Of a stretch of 64,000 bases of DNA, positions 33,922 to 49,364 are shown piece by piece. Source of the DNA: CAWGOF01 sp963824225 (lineage in GTDB: Bacteria > Acidobacteriota > Polarisedimenticolia > Polarisedimenticolales > Polarisedimenticolaceae). Made by a program: the position numbers and the translations under genes. The stretch lies in the NCBI GenBank assembly GCA_963824225.1, contig CAWGOF010000003.1:124001-188000 (forward strand), given 5' to 3'. Every line of letters begins with the position of its first letter. Within the stretch, counting starts at the first letter, position 1. Below the pieces are notes generated by a model. That model worked only from the letters and a program-made list of their open reading frames with translations, made no database searches and was not told the origin of the DNA.

Positions 33922-35139
33922 TCACACCGCCGCGCCGTACACGCGGATCAGCGGCAGGTAGATCGACGAGCAGCATCGCCGGCGACGATCACGGCCATGA
34001 ACACGAGCATCAGCGGCTCGATCAACGTGACCAGGCGGCTCAGCCGGGTGTCGATCTCCTCGTCCGTGAAGTCGGATGCGTGGTTCAGCATCTCGACCAG
34101 CGCACCCGTCGACTCGCCGACCTTGACCATCTGGATCGTGATGTCGGCCATCAGCCCGGTCCGGTCGAGCGACTCCCACAACGAGCTGCCCTCGCGCACG
34201 CGATTGGCGACGTCGGCCAGGCTGCGCTCGTAGATCACGTTGCCGACCGCGCCCGCCGGAGAGCTCGATCGAGGTGACGAGCGGGATCCCGCCGGCCTGC
34301 AGCGTGGCCAGCGTCCGCGTGAACCGGCTCTGCGCGTAGTCGCCGATGACGCGCCCGATGAGCGGGACCCGCAGCTTGAGCGCGTCGAACCACGCTCGCC
34401 CGGCCGGCGTGCGCGTCCACAGGACGAGCGTCGCGATGCCAGAGACGAGCGCCAGCAGGATCACGTGCCAGTACGACCGGCACAGCATCGCGAGACCGAC
34501 GACGAGCTTCGTCAACAGCGGGAGATCCTGGCCGAAGTCCTTCAGGAACTCGTTGAACTTGGGGATGATCACGAACATCATCAGCGCGATCAGGCCCGTG
34601 GACAGGGTCAGCAGGATCGCCGGGTAGATCAGCGCCGACACGACCTTGCGCTGGATCGCGAGCACCCGCGCCGAGTAGTCGACGAAGCGCGCGATCACCG
34701 TGCCCAGCTCGCCCGACCGCTCCCCCGAAGCCAGGCTCGCCGAGTACAATCGCGGGAACAGCGAGCCGTGGGCCGTGAACGCATCGGACAGCGCCTCGCC
34801 GCTCTTGACCCGCTCGCGGATGTCGACCAGCGCGCGGCGAAACGTCGGGTTCTTGCGCCGTTCGGTCAGGATCTCCAGGCTCGACAGGATCGGCAGGCCG
34901 GCCCGGATCAGGGCCACGAACTCCTTGTTGAACGCCAGGAAGTCGCGCTGCGAGATCGAGCCGCGCAGGCGGAACGTCCGCGCCACCTGATCGACGAGCG
35001 AGTTCGTGCGCCGGAGGTTCAGGACCAGCAGGTCCTGGTTCTCCAGGTCGTGACGCAGCGCGCCCTCGTCGTCCGCACTGTACGTGCGCTCGACGATCTC
35101 GCCCGTCGCGGTGGCCACGCGGCAAACGAAGTCCGGCAC
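33922..35139 (-). CDS. GspF/PilC-type platform protein, frameshifted near 3' end
   Basis: The polytopic inner-membrane platform that anchors the ATPase. It shows both GspF domains: SISQRDFLAFNKEFVALIRA with LEILTERRKN, FRRALVDIRERVKSGEALSD, then ALIYPAILLTLSTGLIALMM, and the second copy (YAQSRFTRTLATLQAGGIPL ... TRLSRLVTLIEPLMLVFMAV). Three lost CG dinucleotides, near 34258, 33975 and 33966, restore a single frame ending IYLPLIRVYGAAV. About 405 residues, normal length. The preceding gene ends one base upstream. Confidence 0.9.
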   Translation of the reverse strand: MPDFVCRVATATGEIVERTYSADDEGALRHDLENQDLLVLNLRRTNSLVDQVARTFRLRGSISQRDFLAFNKEFVALIRAGLPILSSLEILTERRKNPTFRRALVDIRERVKSGEALSDAFTAHGSLFPRLYSASLASGERSGELGTVIARFVDYSARVLAIQRKVVSALIYPAILLTLSTGLIALMMFVIIPKFNEFLKDFGQDLPLLTKLVVGLAMLCRSYWHVILLALVSGIATLVLWTRTPAGRAWFDALKLRVPLIGRVIGDYAQSRFTRTLATLQAGGIPLVTSIELSGGRGRQRDLRAQPGRRRQSRARGQLVVGVARPDRADGRHHDPDGQGRRVDGCAGRDAEPRIRLHGRGDRHPAEPPGHVDRAADARVHGRDRRRRCCSSIYLPLIRVYGAAV

Positions 35140-35140
35140 C

Positions 35141-35854
35141 CTACCTCTCCCGCACCTGGAGCGTCAGGAACAGCGCACGCTTCGATCCAGGGTCCGACGC
35201 CGCGCCGACCGTCTGCAGACGCTCGAGCGGCAGAACCATCCCCGCCGTGTACAGGTCTTCGCGCGTCTCCTTGCCCTGGGCGTCGACCCGTCGGCGCTGC
35301 AGCGAGAAGCGCTTGAACGTCACCGCGCGCTGCTCGATCTGCACCGCGTCGACCGTGAACACGACGCGGTACTCGTCCGACAGGTCGGCCACGATCGGCG
35401 CGCCGCCCTCGACCGCGATCACGGCCCGGCTGCCCAGCGGCTCGTACGACGTCCACTTCGTGAAATCACCCAGCGTCTCGAGCACGCCGCGCACCTCGCG
35501 CGAGAAGCTCGACGCCCCGACGCTCTGCCCCGGGCGCTCCTGCGCCGTTCCGAGGAACAGGCTCAGCGTGACCTCGACGTTGCGCGGCGGGAGATCGAAG
35601 CTCGCGAGCAGCCCGGCCACGCGGGCCAGGACGTCGCTGCGGTCCTCGACGACGAGCGTTTTCAACCGCGGCTGGAGCTTCACGCTGCCGTCGGCGGACA
35701 GGATCGGCTGCACGATGTCCGCCGCGTCGGCGAGCGGGCGGTGATGCACGACGAACGCCCGGGCCATGATCGCGGGAGACGCCGGAGCCTGCGCGCCCGA
35801 GGGAGGCACGGCGAGCCCGAGGGCGAAGAGCCAGACGGCGATGCGCCGGATCAC
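35141..35854 (-). CDS. Exported secretin-N-domain-like protein
   Basis: A 237-residue exported protein (signal peptide RRIAVWLFALGLAVPPSGAQA). The first half resembles a secretin N1-type domain: VVHHRPLADAADIVQPILSA, VKLQPRLKTLVVEDRSDVLA, VAGLLASFDLPPRNVEVTL. The second half is a beta-rich region (YRVVFTVDAVQIEQRAVTFK). It has no channel domain. Sitting between the anti-sigma gene and gspF, it may assist the secretin; this is inference. Confidence 0.65.
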   Translation of the reverse strand: MIRRIAVWLFALGLAVPPSGAQAPASPAIMARAFVVHHRPLADAADIVQPILSADGSVKLQPRLKTLVVEDRSDVLARVAGLLASFDLPPRNVEVTLSLFLGTAQERPGQSVGASSFSREVRGVLETLGDFTKWTSYEPLGSRAVIAVEGGAPIVADLSDEYRVVFTVDAVQIEQRAVTFKRFSLQRRRVDAQGKETREDLYTAGMVLPLERLQTVGAASDPGSKRALFLTLQVRER

Positions 35855-36336
35855 AGCTCGAGGTCCTTGTCGAAGATCATGACGACCTGGGTTCCGCCGA
35901 CGCGGAGGTCGAGCACCTGCGCCTCGCCGGGCGAGGACAGCAGGTCGACCCGGCCGTAGGCCGGCTCGACGCCCGCCGAGGGAGGCTCGACGCCCACGCG
36001 CTCGACGGTCGCGGGCGCGCCCCGATCGCCGACCAGGCCGACGAGCGCCGCCGCGAGGGCCACCGACGCGGCGATCGAGCCGATCGCGCGCCCACGCGAG
36101 CTCGACCGTCCGCCGAGCCGGTCGATCTCCCGGCCGACATCTGCGCTGAGACGCTCGAGCCGCCCGGCCGTTATCGGCACGGAGGCGAGCAGCGCGAACG
36201 CGCGGGTCGGGTCAGCGGCCAGGAGCCGGGCCCGGCAGTCGGCGCATCCCGCTGCGTGCTCGACCGCGGCCGCCCGAGCGGCGCGATCGAGATCGTCGAA
36301 CCGATCGATCACTCGCGACTCGAGGTGCGCGGTCAC
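35851..36336 (-). CDS. Zinc-finger anti-sigma factor candidate
   Basis: A 161-residue protein with a putative zinc-finger (HC2-like) motif HAAGCADCRARL near residue 27, one membrane helix (AIGSIAASVALAAALVGLVG, about residues 88-107) and a periplasmic tail. This is the layout of ECF anti-sigma factors, which hold the sigma factor at the membrane. The GTG start overlaps the sigma stop (GTGA), so the two are made together. The cue is unknown. It overlaps the next gene by four bases. Confidence 0.78.
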   Translation of the reverse strand: MTAHLESRVIDRFDDLDRAARAAAVEHAAGCADCRARLLAADPTRAFALLASVPITAGRLERLSADVGREIDRLGGRSSSRGRAIGSIAASVALAAALVGLVGDRGAPATVERVGVEPPSAGVEPAYGRVDLLSSPGEAQVLDLRVGGTQVVMIFDKDLEL

Positions 36337-36941
36337 GTCTGTCCCTCGCCGGTCGTTCCTCGGGGTCGGCCGGGGACGAGCCCCGGGTAACGCCGCTCGA
36401 GCCCCTCGCGCAGGATCCGCCGGGCCTGCATCAGATGGTTGCGCACGGTCGACGCGGCGATCCCCAGCACCTCGGCGATCTCCTCCGCGTCGAGCCCTTC
36501 GATCTCGCGCAGCACGAACACCGCGCGCTGGCGCGGCGCGAGCTCCTGGGCCAGCTCGAGGAACGCCCGCTCGAGCGCCCGCCGATCGAGATCCGCCTCG
36601 ACGGTCGGAGGCGGCCCGGCGATCGAGTCGGCGTCCAGATCGGGTACGGCCCGCAGTCCCCCGCGCGCGCCACGGGCCCGTAGCTGGTCGATCGCGGCGT
36701 TGACCGTGATCCGGTACAGCCACGTATCGAGCGCATGGCGCGCGTCGTAGCGGTCGAGCCCTTGCCAGACCTTGAGGAACACCCCCTGGGCGACGTCGAG
36801 CGCGTCGTCCCACTGGCCCGTGATCTGATACGCCGTGCGCACCACACGCTCCCGCTTGCGTCGAACCAGCTCGTCGAACGCCCGCCGGTCCCCGGCCGCG
36901 GCGGCGCGGAGCAGCTCGGGCTCGTCGGGCGGATGCGGCAT
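36333..36941 (-). CDS. ECF-type RNA polymerase sigma factor
   Basis: A 202-residue sigma-70 family protein of the ECF group. Region 2 is seen in RRAFDELVRRKRERVVRTAY and DDALDVAQGVFLKVWQGLDR with TWLYRITVNAAIDQLR. Region 4 is seen in LAPRQRAVFVLREIEGLDAE followed by EIAEVLGIAASTVRNHLMQA. The start is the ATG at 36941, without a clear ribosome binding site. As the first gene of the pilus/secretion cluster it may control it; that is inference from position. Confidence 0.88.
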   Translation of the reverse strand: MPHPPDEPELLRAAAAGDRRAFDELVRRKRERVVRTAYQITGQWDDALDVAQGVFLKVWQGLDRYDARHALDTWLYRITVNAAIDQLRARGARGGLRAVPDLDADSIAGPPPTVEADLDRRALERAFLELAQELAPRQRAVFVLREIEGLDAEEIAEVLGIAASTVRNHLMQARRILREGLERRYPGLVPGRPRGTTGEGQT

Positions 36942-36982
36942 CGGCCAGGCTCGCGTCCCCGGACGCGTACGACGACGGCCTT

Positions 36983-37013
36983 CCGCCTCCGCCCGAACTA
37001 CGGCGGGAGGCGG
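36983..37013. other. Hairpin upstream of the sigma gene
   Basis: CCGCCTCC and GGAGGCGG form an 8-base stem around a 15-base loop in the 165-base gap between the barrel-protein stop and the sigma gene. It may end the barrel-protein transcript or lie in the sigma leader. Nothing else recognisable is in this gap. Confidence 0.3.
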
Positions 37014-37106
37014 CCCTCCGTCTAGTCGACCGGGGGTGTTGGACCCCGCCCTCCATGGGCGCGGGCCCGACTACTCTAGCGAATAGCTCGCCTTAGGGGG
37101 TCCGGG

Positions 37107-38099
37107 TCAGAAGCGGATCTCGAGCGTGGCCTCGAGGCCGGTCAGCACGATCGTGGCGCTGTCGAGCAGCTCGTCCCCGCCAGCGACCGGCGCGTGGCCC
37201 GGGGGCACAGGGACGTCGTGCCAGGTCGAGGCGCTGGCGCCGAGCCCGCACAGGAAGCGCGTGCCGATCCGGTAGCGCCAGGCGAGGCGCAGCTCGGTGA
37301 TCGGGATCGCCACGTCCTCGTGGAGCCGGAACGTGTCGTCGGTCAAGAACGTCGGCGAGCCGGGAGACCCGCTGAACGTCTGCGTCGACGAGGTCCGCAC
37401 GGCGCTGCCGAGCACGACCGATTGGCCCAGGTAGCCGACGATCCGGCTCCGGCCGACGACCCAGTCGCCGATCAGGCCCACGAGGGGGCCCATCATCCGA
37501 TCGTAGTTCGCCGAGGATCCGAGGAATGCTCCCGAGTCGTTCTCGATCCCCACGAGCTGGAAATGGTCGTTGTCGAAGTCGGCGAGCCGCAGGCCGAGTT
37601 GCAGGCGAACACCGCCGCCGCCATCGGACGCCGGGGCGAGCGCCCGCGTCCCGTAGAGATCCATCGTCCACATCTCGAGGTCTGAATCCTCGAGCGTCTC
37701 GTAGAACAGCGCCTGGCCCGGACCGGTCGAGACGAACTCCTGGTCGGCGACCTCGAACACGACTTGATCGATCCCGCCGCTCCCCGCGGCCGCGGTGCGC
37801 CGCGGCGCGGCTTGGGACGTCAGGAACGCGAACATCTCGGCGCCCCAGGTCCACCTGTCCCCCCGGTGCTCGAACGCGACCCGGTACGCCACGCTTGCGT
37901 CCGTGTCCATGGTCACGGCGGTCACGTCGTCGACCTGCGGCGGACCGGTCGCGATCTCGTGAACGTTCAAGACGTGCGGATCGTGCCCATGAGCTTCCAT
38001 GTAGATCGGCTCGAACCGCACGACCCACGGCTTCTCGGCCGCACCGGTCACACCGGCGCAACCGATCGCCCCGAGGCACAACAGGATCGAGCGCCTCAT
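37107..38099 (-). CDS. Exported protein, probable outer-membrane beta-barrel
   Basis: A 330-residue protein with a signal peptide (SILLCLGAIGCAGVTGAA). After that, alternating hydrophobic strands and ends such as LQLGLRLADFDNDHFQLVG, ITELRLAWRYRIGTRFLCG and a C terminus VLTGLEATLEIRF ending in Phe suggest an outer-membrane barrel. I do not recognise a family. AGGAGG lies eight bases before the ATG. It is divergent from the ornithine cyclodeaminase-like gene. Confidence 0.6.
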   Translation of the reverse strand: MRRSILLCLGAIGCAGVTGAAEKPWVVRFEPIYMEAHGHDPHVLNVHEIATGPPQVDDVTAVTMDTDASVAYRVAFEHRGDRWTWGAEMFAFLTSQAAPRRTAAAGSGGIDQVVFEVADQEFVSTGPGQALFYETLEDSDLEMWTMDLYGTRALAPASDGGGGVRLQLGLRLADFDNDHFQLVGIENDSGAFLGSSANYDRMMGPLVGLIGDWVVGRSRIVGYLGQSVVLGSAVRTSSTQTFSGSPGSPTFLTDDTFRLHEDVAIPITELRLAWRYRIGTRFLCGLGASASTWHDVPVPPGHAPVAGGDELLDSATIVLTGLEATLEIRF

Positions 38100-38179
38100 G
38101 GCCTGGTCCTCCTGCGTCTAGGAGGGTGTCCGCCGTGCCGATCCTTCGTGGTACGGTCTTCCCCGGAGGCCCGAGAACA

Positions 38180-39169
38180 ATGACCACGCTGATCATCCCG
38201 CAGTCCGAGGTGCCGGCCCTGCTACCGATGGGCCAGTGCATCGACGTCATGGCCGAGGCGCTGCGGTCGCTGGCCCGGGGCGATTGCTTGCTGCCGCTGC
38301 GCTCGATGGTCTGGATGCCCGACCGCTCGGGCCTGCTCGGGCTCATGCCGGCGTACCTGGCGAGTCCCGCGGCGCTCGGGCTCAAGGCGATCAGCTTCCT
38401 TCCGGCGAACCATGGGACCGAGCGTGACTCGCATCAGGGCGCGGTCCTGCTGTTCGACGTGCACACGGGGAGCCTCCTTGCGATCATCGACGCCAGCTCG
38501 ATCACCGCGATCCGCACCGCGGCGGTGAGCGGTCTGGCGACGCGCGTCCTGGCCCGCGAGGACGCGGCCGATCTCGCGATCCTCGGATCGGGCGTCCAGG
38601 CCGAGTCGCACCTCGAGGCCATGCGCACGGTGCGCGCGCTGCGCCGCGTGCGCGTGTTCAGCCCGCACGAGCACGCCGCCCGGGAGTTCGCCCGGCGTCA
38701 CGGCGTCGAGCGCGCCGACACCGTCGAGGACGCGGTTCGCGGCGCGGATCTGATCTGCACGACGACCGCGTCCCCGATCCCGATCCTCCGCGGCGACTGG
38801 ATCGCCCCGGGCGCGCACGTCAACGCGGTCGGCGCGTGCCTGGCGGCGACGCGCGAGCTCGACACCGCGGCGGTCCGGCGAGCGAAGCTGTACGTCGACC
38901 GTCGCGAGTCAGCGCTCAACGAAGCGGGCGACATCTTGATCCCGCTGCGCGAGGGCGCGATCGACGAGACCCACATCGTCGGCGAGCTGGGGGACGTGCT
39001 CCTCGAGCGGGCCCCGGGCCGCGCGACGCGCGACGAGGTCACGCTGTTCAAGTCGCTCGGTATCGCGGTCGAGGACCTGGCCTCGGCGCACCACATCCAC
39101 GCCCGAGCGCGCGCCGAAGGCCGGGGCATCGCCGTCGAGTTCGGCGGCTATCGCCACGCGCCGCGCTGA
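38180..39169 (+). CDS. Ornithine cyclodeaminase / mu-crystallin family enzyme
   Basis: A 329-residue NAD(P)-dependent enzyme of the OCD/mu-crystallin family. The nucleotide-binding region reads DLAILGSGVQAESHLEAMRT, and family signs are GLKAISFLPANHG, SLLAIIDASSITAIRTAAVS, PHEHAAREFARRHGVERADT, WIAPGAHVNAVGA and LFKSLGIAVEDLASAHHIH. It could be ornithine cyclodeaminase, alanine dehydrogenase or a ketimine reductase; sequence alone does not decide. GGAGG lies ten bases before the ATG. No metabolic neighbour helps. Confidence 0.88.
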   Translation: MTTLIIPQSEVPALLPMGQCIDVMAEALRSLARGDCLLPLRSMVWMPDRSGLLGLMPAYLASPAALGLKAISFLPANHGTERDSHQGAVLLFDVHTGSLLAIIDASSITAIRTAAVSGLATRVLAREDAADLAILGSGVQAESHLEAMRTVRALRRVRVFSPHEHAAREFARRHGVERADTVEDAVRGADLICTTTASPIPILRGDWIAPGAHVNAVGACLAATRELDTAAVRRAKLYVDRRESALNEAGDILIPLREGAIDETHIVGELGDVLLERAPGRATRDEVTLFKSLGIAVEDLASAHHIHARARAEGRGIAVEFGGYRHAPR

Positions 39170-39369
39170 CGAGATCCGGCACACTTCTTCGGTCACACGC
39201 ATCGGGCGATTCCCTCACACGGGATGCGGTGATTCCTCGATCGGTTTCGGCTGTCGAAGCTCGGGAACTGCGCGTAAGATCTTCGAGCAGTTGCGGAGAA
39301 CACCCGAGGCCGCCCGCTGGCCGGTTGCCGCCGGGCGGTCGCGTTGCCCGATCGAACGTGGAGCCGATC

Positions 39370-45638
<6,269 letters not shown>

Positions 45639-45642
<4 letters not shown>

Positions 45643-47285
45643 GCGACGCAGCGCTGCCGCAGGTGACGCGCATCGATCGGGTCAACATCCTGCTCGTCGA
45701 CGACCAGCCGGCGAAGCTGCTGACGTACGAGACGATCCTCAGCGACCTCGGCGAGCAGCTGATCAAAGCCACCTCGGCCAGCGAGGCGCTGCAGTGTCTG
45801 CTGGACAACGAGATCGCCGTCGTGCTCGTCGACGTCTGCATGCCCGAGCTCGACGGGTACGAGCTGGCGGCGATGATCCGGCAGCACCCGCGGTTCCAGA
45901 AGACGGCGATCATCTTCGTCTCGGCGGTCCTGATGAACGACCTGGACCGCGTGCGGGGCTACGAGGTCGGCGCCGTGGACTATGTACCGGTGCCGGTGGT
46001 GCCCGAGATCCTACGGGCCAAGGTCAGCGTGTTCGCCGATCTGTTTCGCAAGACCCGCGCGCTCGAGCGGCTGAACAGCGAGCTCGAGACCCGCGTTTCG
46101 GAGCGCACCGCCGCGCTCGAGGCGACGACGCAGGCGCTCCAGCAGGCCGATCACCGCAAGGACGAGTTCCTGGCGATGCTGGCCCACGAGCTGCGCAACC
46201 CGCTCGCGCCGATCCGCTCGGCGGTGCAGCTGCTGCGGCTCCGCGAGCTGACCGCCGCGCAGCGCGAGCAGGCCCGCGACGTGATCGAGCGACAGGTCGA
46301 GCACCTGGTCAACCTGATCGACGACCTGCTCGACGTGTCGCGCATCACGCGGGGCATGATCACGCTGCAGCTCGAGCCGGTGCTGCTCGGCGCGATCGTG
46401 GCCCGGGCGGTCGAGACCGCACGCCCGGCGATCGACGCCCAGCGGCACACGCTGGAGATCGATCTGCCGGACGAGCTGATCAGCGTCGAGGGCGACAAGA
46501 CGCGACTCGTCCAGGTCATGGCGAACATCCTGCACAACGCGGCCAAGTTCATGGACCCCGGAGGGCGGATCCGCCTGAGCGCCCGCCGGGAAGGTCTGCA
46601 GGCCGTGATCCGCGTCGCCGATACCGGGATCGGCATCGCCCCCGATCTCCTGCCCCGGGTGTTCGAGCTGTTCACGCAGGTGCACTCGCGATCGGAGCGC
46701 GCGCAGGGCGGCCTGGGGATCGGCCTGGCGCTCGTACGGCGCCTCACGGAGATGCACGGCGGCACCGTCACCGTGCACAGCGAGGGTCCGGGGCGCGGAT
46801 CCGAGTTCACGGTCCGGTTGCCGGTCCAGGCCGCCGCGGCGGTCGCCGTGCGCTCGACGGCCGAGCCCGAGCCCGTACCGGTCCTCGCGCCGCAGCGCAT
46901 CCTCGTCGCCGACGACAACCACGACGCGGCCGAGGCGTTGGCGCTGCAGCTCCAGCTCGCGGGCCACGACGTCCGCGCGGCGCACGATGGCGTGGAGGCG
47001 CTGGCCGTGGCCGCGACGTTCGACCCGGACATCGTGCTCCTCGACCTGGGCATGCCGCGAATGGACGGCTACGAGGTCGCGCGGGAGTTTCGCCAGCGAC
47101 CGCGGCGCTCGCGCGTGACGCTGATCGCCCTGACCGGATGGGGCCAGCAGCAGGACCGCGAGCGTACGGCGCTGGCCGGGTTCGACGCGCACCTCGTGAA
47201 GCCGGTCTCGACGCACCAGCTGTTCCAGGCGCTCGCAGCGGCGGTGGACGAGAAGCAACGGATCGACGGCGCCCGATCGAGCTAG
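45639..47285 (+). CDS. Hybrid kinase: receiver - histidine kinase - receiver
   Basis: A 548-residue cytoplasmic protein. The N-terminal receiver reads NILLVDDQPAKLLTYETILS ... VVLVDVCMPELDGYELA. A short coiled coil (LERLNSELETRVSERTAALE) leads to HisKA with His183 in MLAHELRNPLAPIRS and an HATPase (VMANILHNAAKFMDPGGR, DTGIGIAPDL, GLGIGLALVRRL). The C-terminal receiver has phospho-acceptor Asp469 in VLLDLGMPRMDGYEV. The ATG overlaps the poly-HAMP kinase stop, so both are made in step; the N-terminal receiver could take phosphate from that kinase (inference). Confidence 0.92.
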
Positions 47286-47293
47286 GCTGAGTC

Positions 47294-47695
47294 TCAGCGG
47301 TCGCGCTTCGATGCGTCCAGGTATTGCCGGGCCAGGCGCTTCGGGGCGCGCGCGAGCCAGGCCTCGACGATCAGATCCTCGAGCGCACGGCGCGAGATCG
47401 CCCCGAGCCGGACGAGGACCGCCGGGTACCCGGCGAAGTGCGGCGTCGTGAAGAACACGCGGGGGTCGCCCTCGATCCGGGCGTCCTTCGCCAGCAGGCT
47501 CTCGACGCGCGTCGCGAGGATCGGCCCTTTCGGCGCGTGGTCCCCCAGAGCGCGGAGGTCCGCCGGGCGCAGCGGGCGCTCCCACGCGAACAATTTGTCG
47601 CGCACCGTCCACGAGAGTCCGTTCTCCGCGCGCTCGATCGCCTGCGGCATCGCAAGGGCGATCCGGCGCACGTCGTCCCAGCTGGCCATGCGCAA
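47294..47695 (-). CDS. MmcQ/YjbR-like DNA-binding-fold protein
   Basis: A 133-residue member of the MmcQ/YjbR family, small double-wing folds of unknown role. Typical patterns: SWDDVRRIALAMPQAIERAE, WTVRDKLFAWERPL, FFTTPHFAGYPAVLVRLGAI and EAWLARAPKRLARQY. It converges with the kinase gene at its 3' end. The 5' side is a 235-base gap. Confidence 0.8.
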   Translation of the reverse strand: MRMASWDDVRRIALAMPQAIERAENGLSWTVRDKLFAWERPLRPADLRALGDHAPKGPILATRVESLLAKDARIEGDPRVFFTTPHFAGYPAVLVRLGAISRRALEDLIVEAWLARAPKRLARQYLDASKRDR

Positions 47696-47930
47696 CCACT
47701 CTAGCCCGCACGGCCGGGCGCATCATGGCGTCCAGGCCCTGGCTCGCGTTTTGCTCCTTTCCCGCTGGGCGGAGCTCGGGGGTACGCAACCAAAGCTACG
47801 CGGGCGAGGGGAAGCCAGATCTGCACGAGAACGGGAAGCCTCGGGCGACCGTGGGCCTCAGGCTGTCCCCCGAACAGGACGACCACGCTGCCCCGAGAGG
47901 ACACTCGACCTGCGTCCAGAGGAGGACACC

Positions 47931-48527
47931 ATGGGCCGGACAACAACGATGCTCGTCGCGCTGGTTCTGCTGGGAGTGGCCGTCGGCTGCGGCGGACCCA
48001 AGCACAAGGCGCCCAAACCCCAACCGGTCGCGAAGATCGACGCGCCGGGCTGGTACAAAGACCCGCCCAAGGACAACGACAGGCTGATCGGAGTTGCCAC
48101 CGCGACGTCGCGGGACCTGCAGACCGCCATCGACAAGGCCAAGCAGGACGCCCGCGTGGAAATCGCCCGGCAGCTCGACTTGCGGGTCAAGGGGCTGTCC
48201 AAGCGGTTCGTCGAGGAGACGGGGCTCAACGAGGACGCGGAGCTGCTCGGTATGTTCAGCCAGGTCAGCAAGACCGTCGTCTCTGACTCGCTGAACGGCA
48301 CCCGGATGGCCAAGCAGGAGCTCGACCATCAGAAGACGAGCTACCAGGCCTACGTGATGATGGAGATGCCGATCGGCGAGGCGAACGCACGGTTCCTCGA
48401 GAAGATCCGGTCCCAGGAGCGCCTGCACACGCGTGTCCGGGCGTCCAAGGCGTACGAAGACCTCGACCGCGAGGTCGAGGCGTTCGAGGAGTGGAAGCGC
48501 AAGCAGGCCTCGGTCGATGAGCGCTAG
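47931..48527 (+). CDS. LPP20-like lipoprotein
   Basis: A 198-residue lipoprotein (lipobox LGVAVGC, Cys20). The mature part has GWYKDPPKDNDRLIGVATAT, DKAKQDARVEIARQLDLRVK and SYQAYVMMEMPIGEANARFL, as in the LPP20 family of surface lipoproteins. The end is a helix (LDREVEAFEEWKRKQASVDE). GGAGG lies upstream of the ATG. It is the first gene of the cassette with the DUF4384-like and caspase genes; the next ATG falls inside this gene's last codons. The 235-base gap before it holds no recognisable gene. Confidence 0.72.
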   Translation: MGRTTTMLVALVLLGVAVGCGGPKHKAPKPQPVAKIDAPGWYKDPPKDNDRLIGVATATSRDLQTAIDKAKQDARVEIARQLDLRVKGLSKRFVEETGLNEDAELLGMFSQVSKTVVSDSLNGTRMAKQELDHQKTSYQAYVMMEMPIGEANARFLEKIRSQERLHTRVRASKAYEDLDREVEAFEEWKRKQASVDER

Positions 48528-49362
48528 GCGGCGCTCCACGCTCACGATCTGCGCCCTTCTCGCCTGGCTCGCCGCCGCACCGGTCGCTCGAGCGGAGACC
48601 CGCGTCGTCGAGGTGTCGGCATCGGTCGTCGGCATCGACCGGACGCCGGAGCAGGCGCGACGGCAGGCGCTCGAGCGCGCGCGCGAGGAAGCGGTCGCGC
48701 AGGCGACCGGGATCCGCGTCGCCGCCCAGCAGATCCGCATGCGCTCGGAGCTCGACGGCGCGTCGAGCGACGCGTTCTCGTTCCTCGTGCAGACCTCGAC
48801 CGAGGGCCGGATCGTCAAGGAGCAGGTCACCTACCGAACGCGGCTCGACGGCGAGACCCCAGTCTACGAGGCGTTCCTCGTCGCCGAGGTCGCGCTCGAG
48901 GAAGGCGTACGCGACCCGGGGTTCACGCTCGAGGTCACGACGCTCCCGGACACGAACGTGTACCGCGATGGCGAGCTCCTGGCCGTCGAGGTCACGGCGT
49001 CGCGCCCGTGCTACGTGACGCTGATCCGCGTAGGCGCAGACGGGAGCCTCGACGTCCTGTTCCCCAACCGGTTCCGGCCCCCGCACCCGATCGATGCCGG
49101 GACAGCAGTACGTATCCCCTCCGAGTCCGATCGCTTCGCGATCCGCGCGCGGCTCGCCGAGGGACGCGAGCTCGAGCACGAGCGGCTCCTCGCCGTGGCC
49201 ACGCTCGACCCGATCGTCTTCGATCTGGATCGGACCGAGGGCAACGAGCTCGCCGCCGACGGGTCGGCCGGGACGTCGCTGACGGCGCTCAACCGCTGGC
49301 TGCTGCAGATCCCGGTCGCCCGCCGTGCCGAGTCGCTCTGGGAATACGAGATCAGGAGGTAG
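48517..49362 (+). CDS. Exported DUF4384-like protein
   Basis: A 281-residue exported protein (signal peptide STLTICALLAWLAAAPVARA). Residues about 30-130 resemble the LPP20/FlgO-like fold (ARRQALERAREEAVAQATGI, YEAFLVAEVALEEGV). The C-terminal half looks like DUF4384: VEVTASRPCYVTLIRVGADG, LDVLFPNRFRPPHPI and AVRIPSE. This domain is often found beside caspase-like proteases. It overlaps the lipoprotein gene by 11 bases and is followed three bases later by the caspase gene. Confidence 0.72.
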   Translation: MSARRRSTLTICALLAWLAAAPVARAETRVVEVSASVVGIDRTPEQARRQALERAREEAVAQATGIRVAAQQIRMRSELDGASSDAFSFLVQTSTEGRIVKEQVTYRTRLDGETPVYEAFLVAEVALEEGVRDPGFTLEVTTLPDTNVYRDGELLAVEVTASRPCYVTLIRVGADGSLDVLFPNRFRPPHPIDAGTAVRIPSESDRFAIRARLAEGRELEHERLLAVATLDPIVFDLDRTEGNELAADGSAGTSLTALNRWLLQIPVARRAESLWEYEIRR

Positions 49363-49364
49363 CG

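Noticed and set aside
20341..34275. Programmed frameshifting or a pseudogene island
   Set aside because: Sites lack slippery heptamers, occur many times per gene in essential genes, and most share one repair rule (add one CG). Both alternatives are less likely than sequence error.
37031..37048. Small hairpin GGGGT-ACCCC as terminator of the barrel-protein gene
   Set aside because: The stem is only five bases with no T-run, not distinguishable from chance at this GC content.
39240..39300. ECF-type promoter (GGAACT) before the poly-HAMP kinase
   Set aside because: A GGAACT is present at about 39260 but no matching -10 lies at the right distance.
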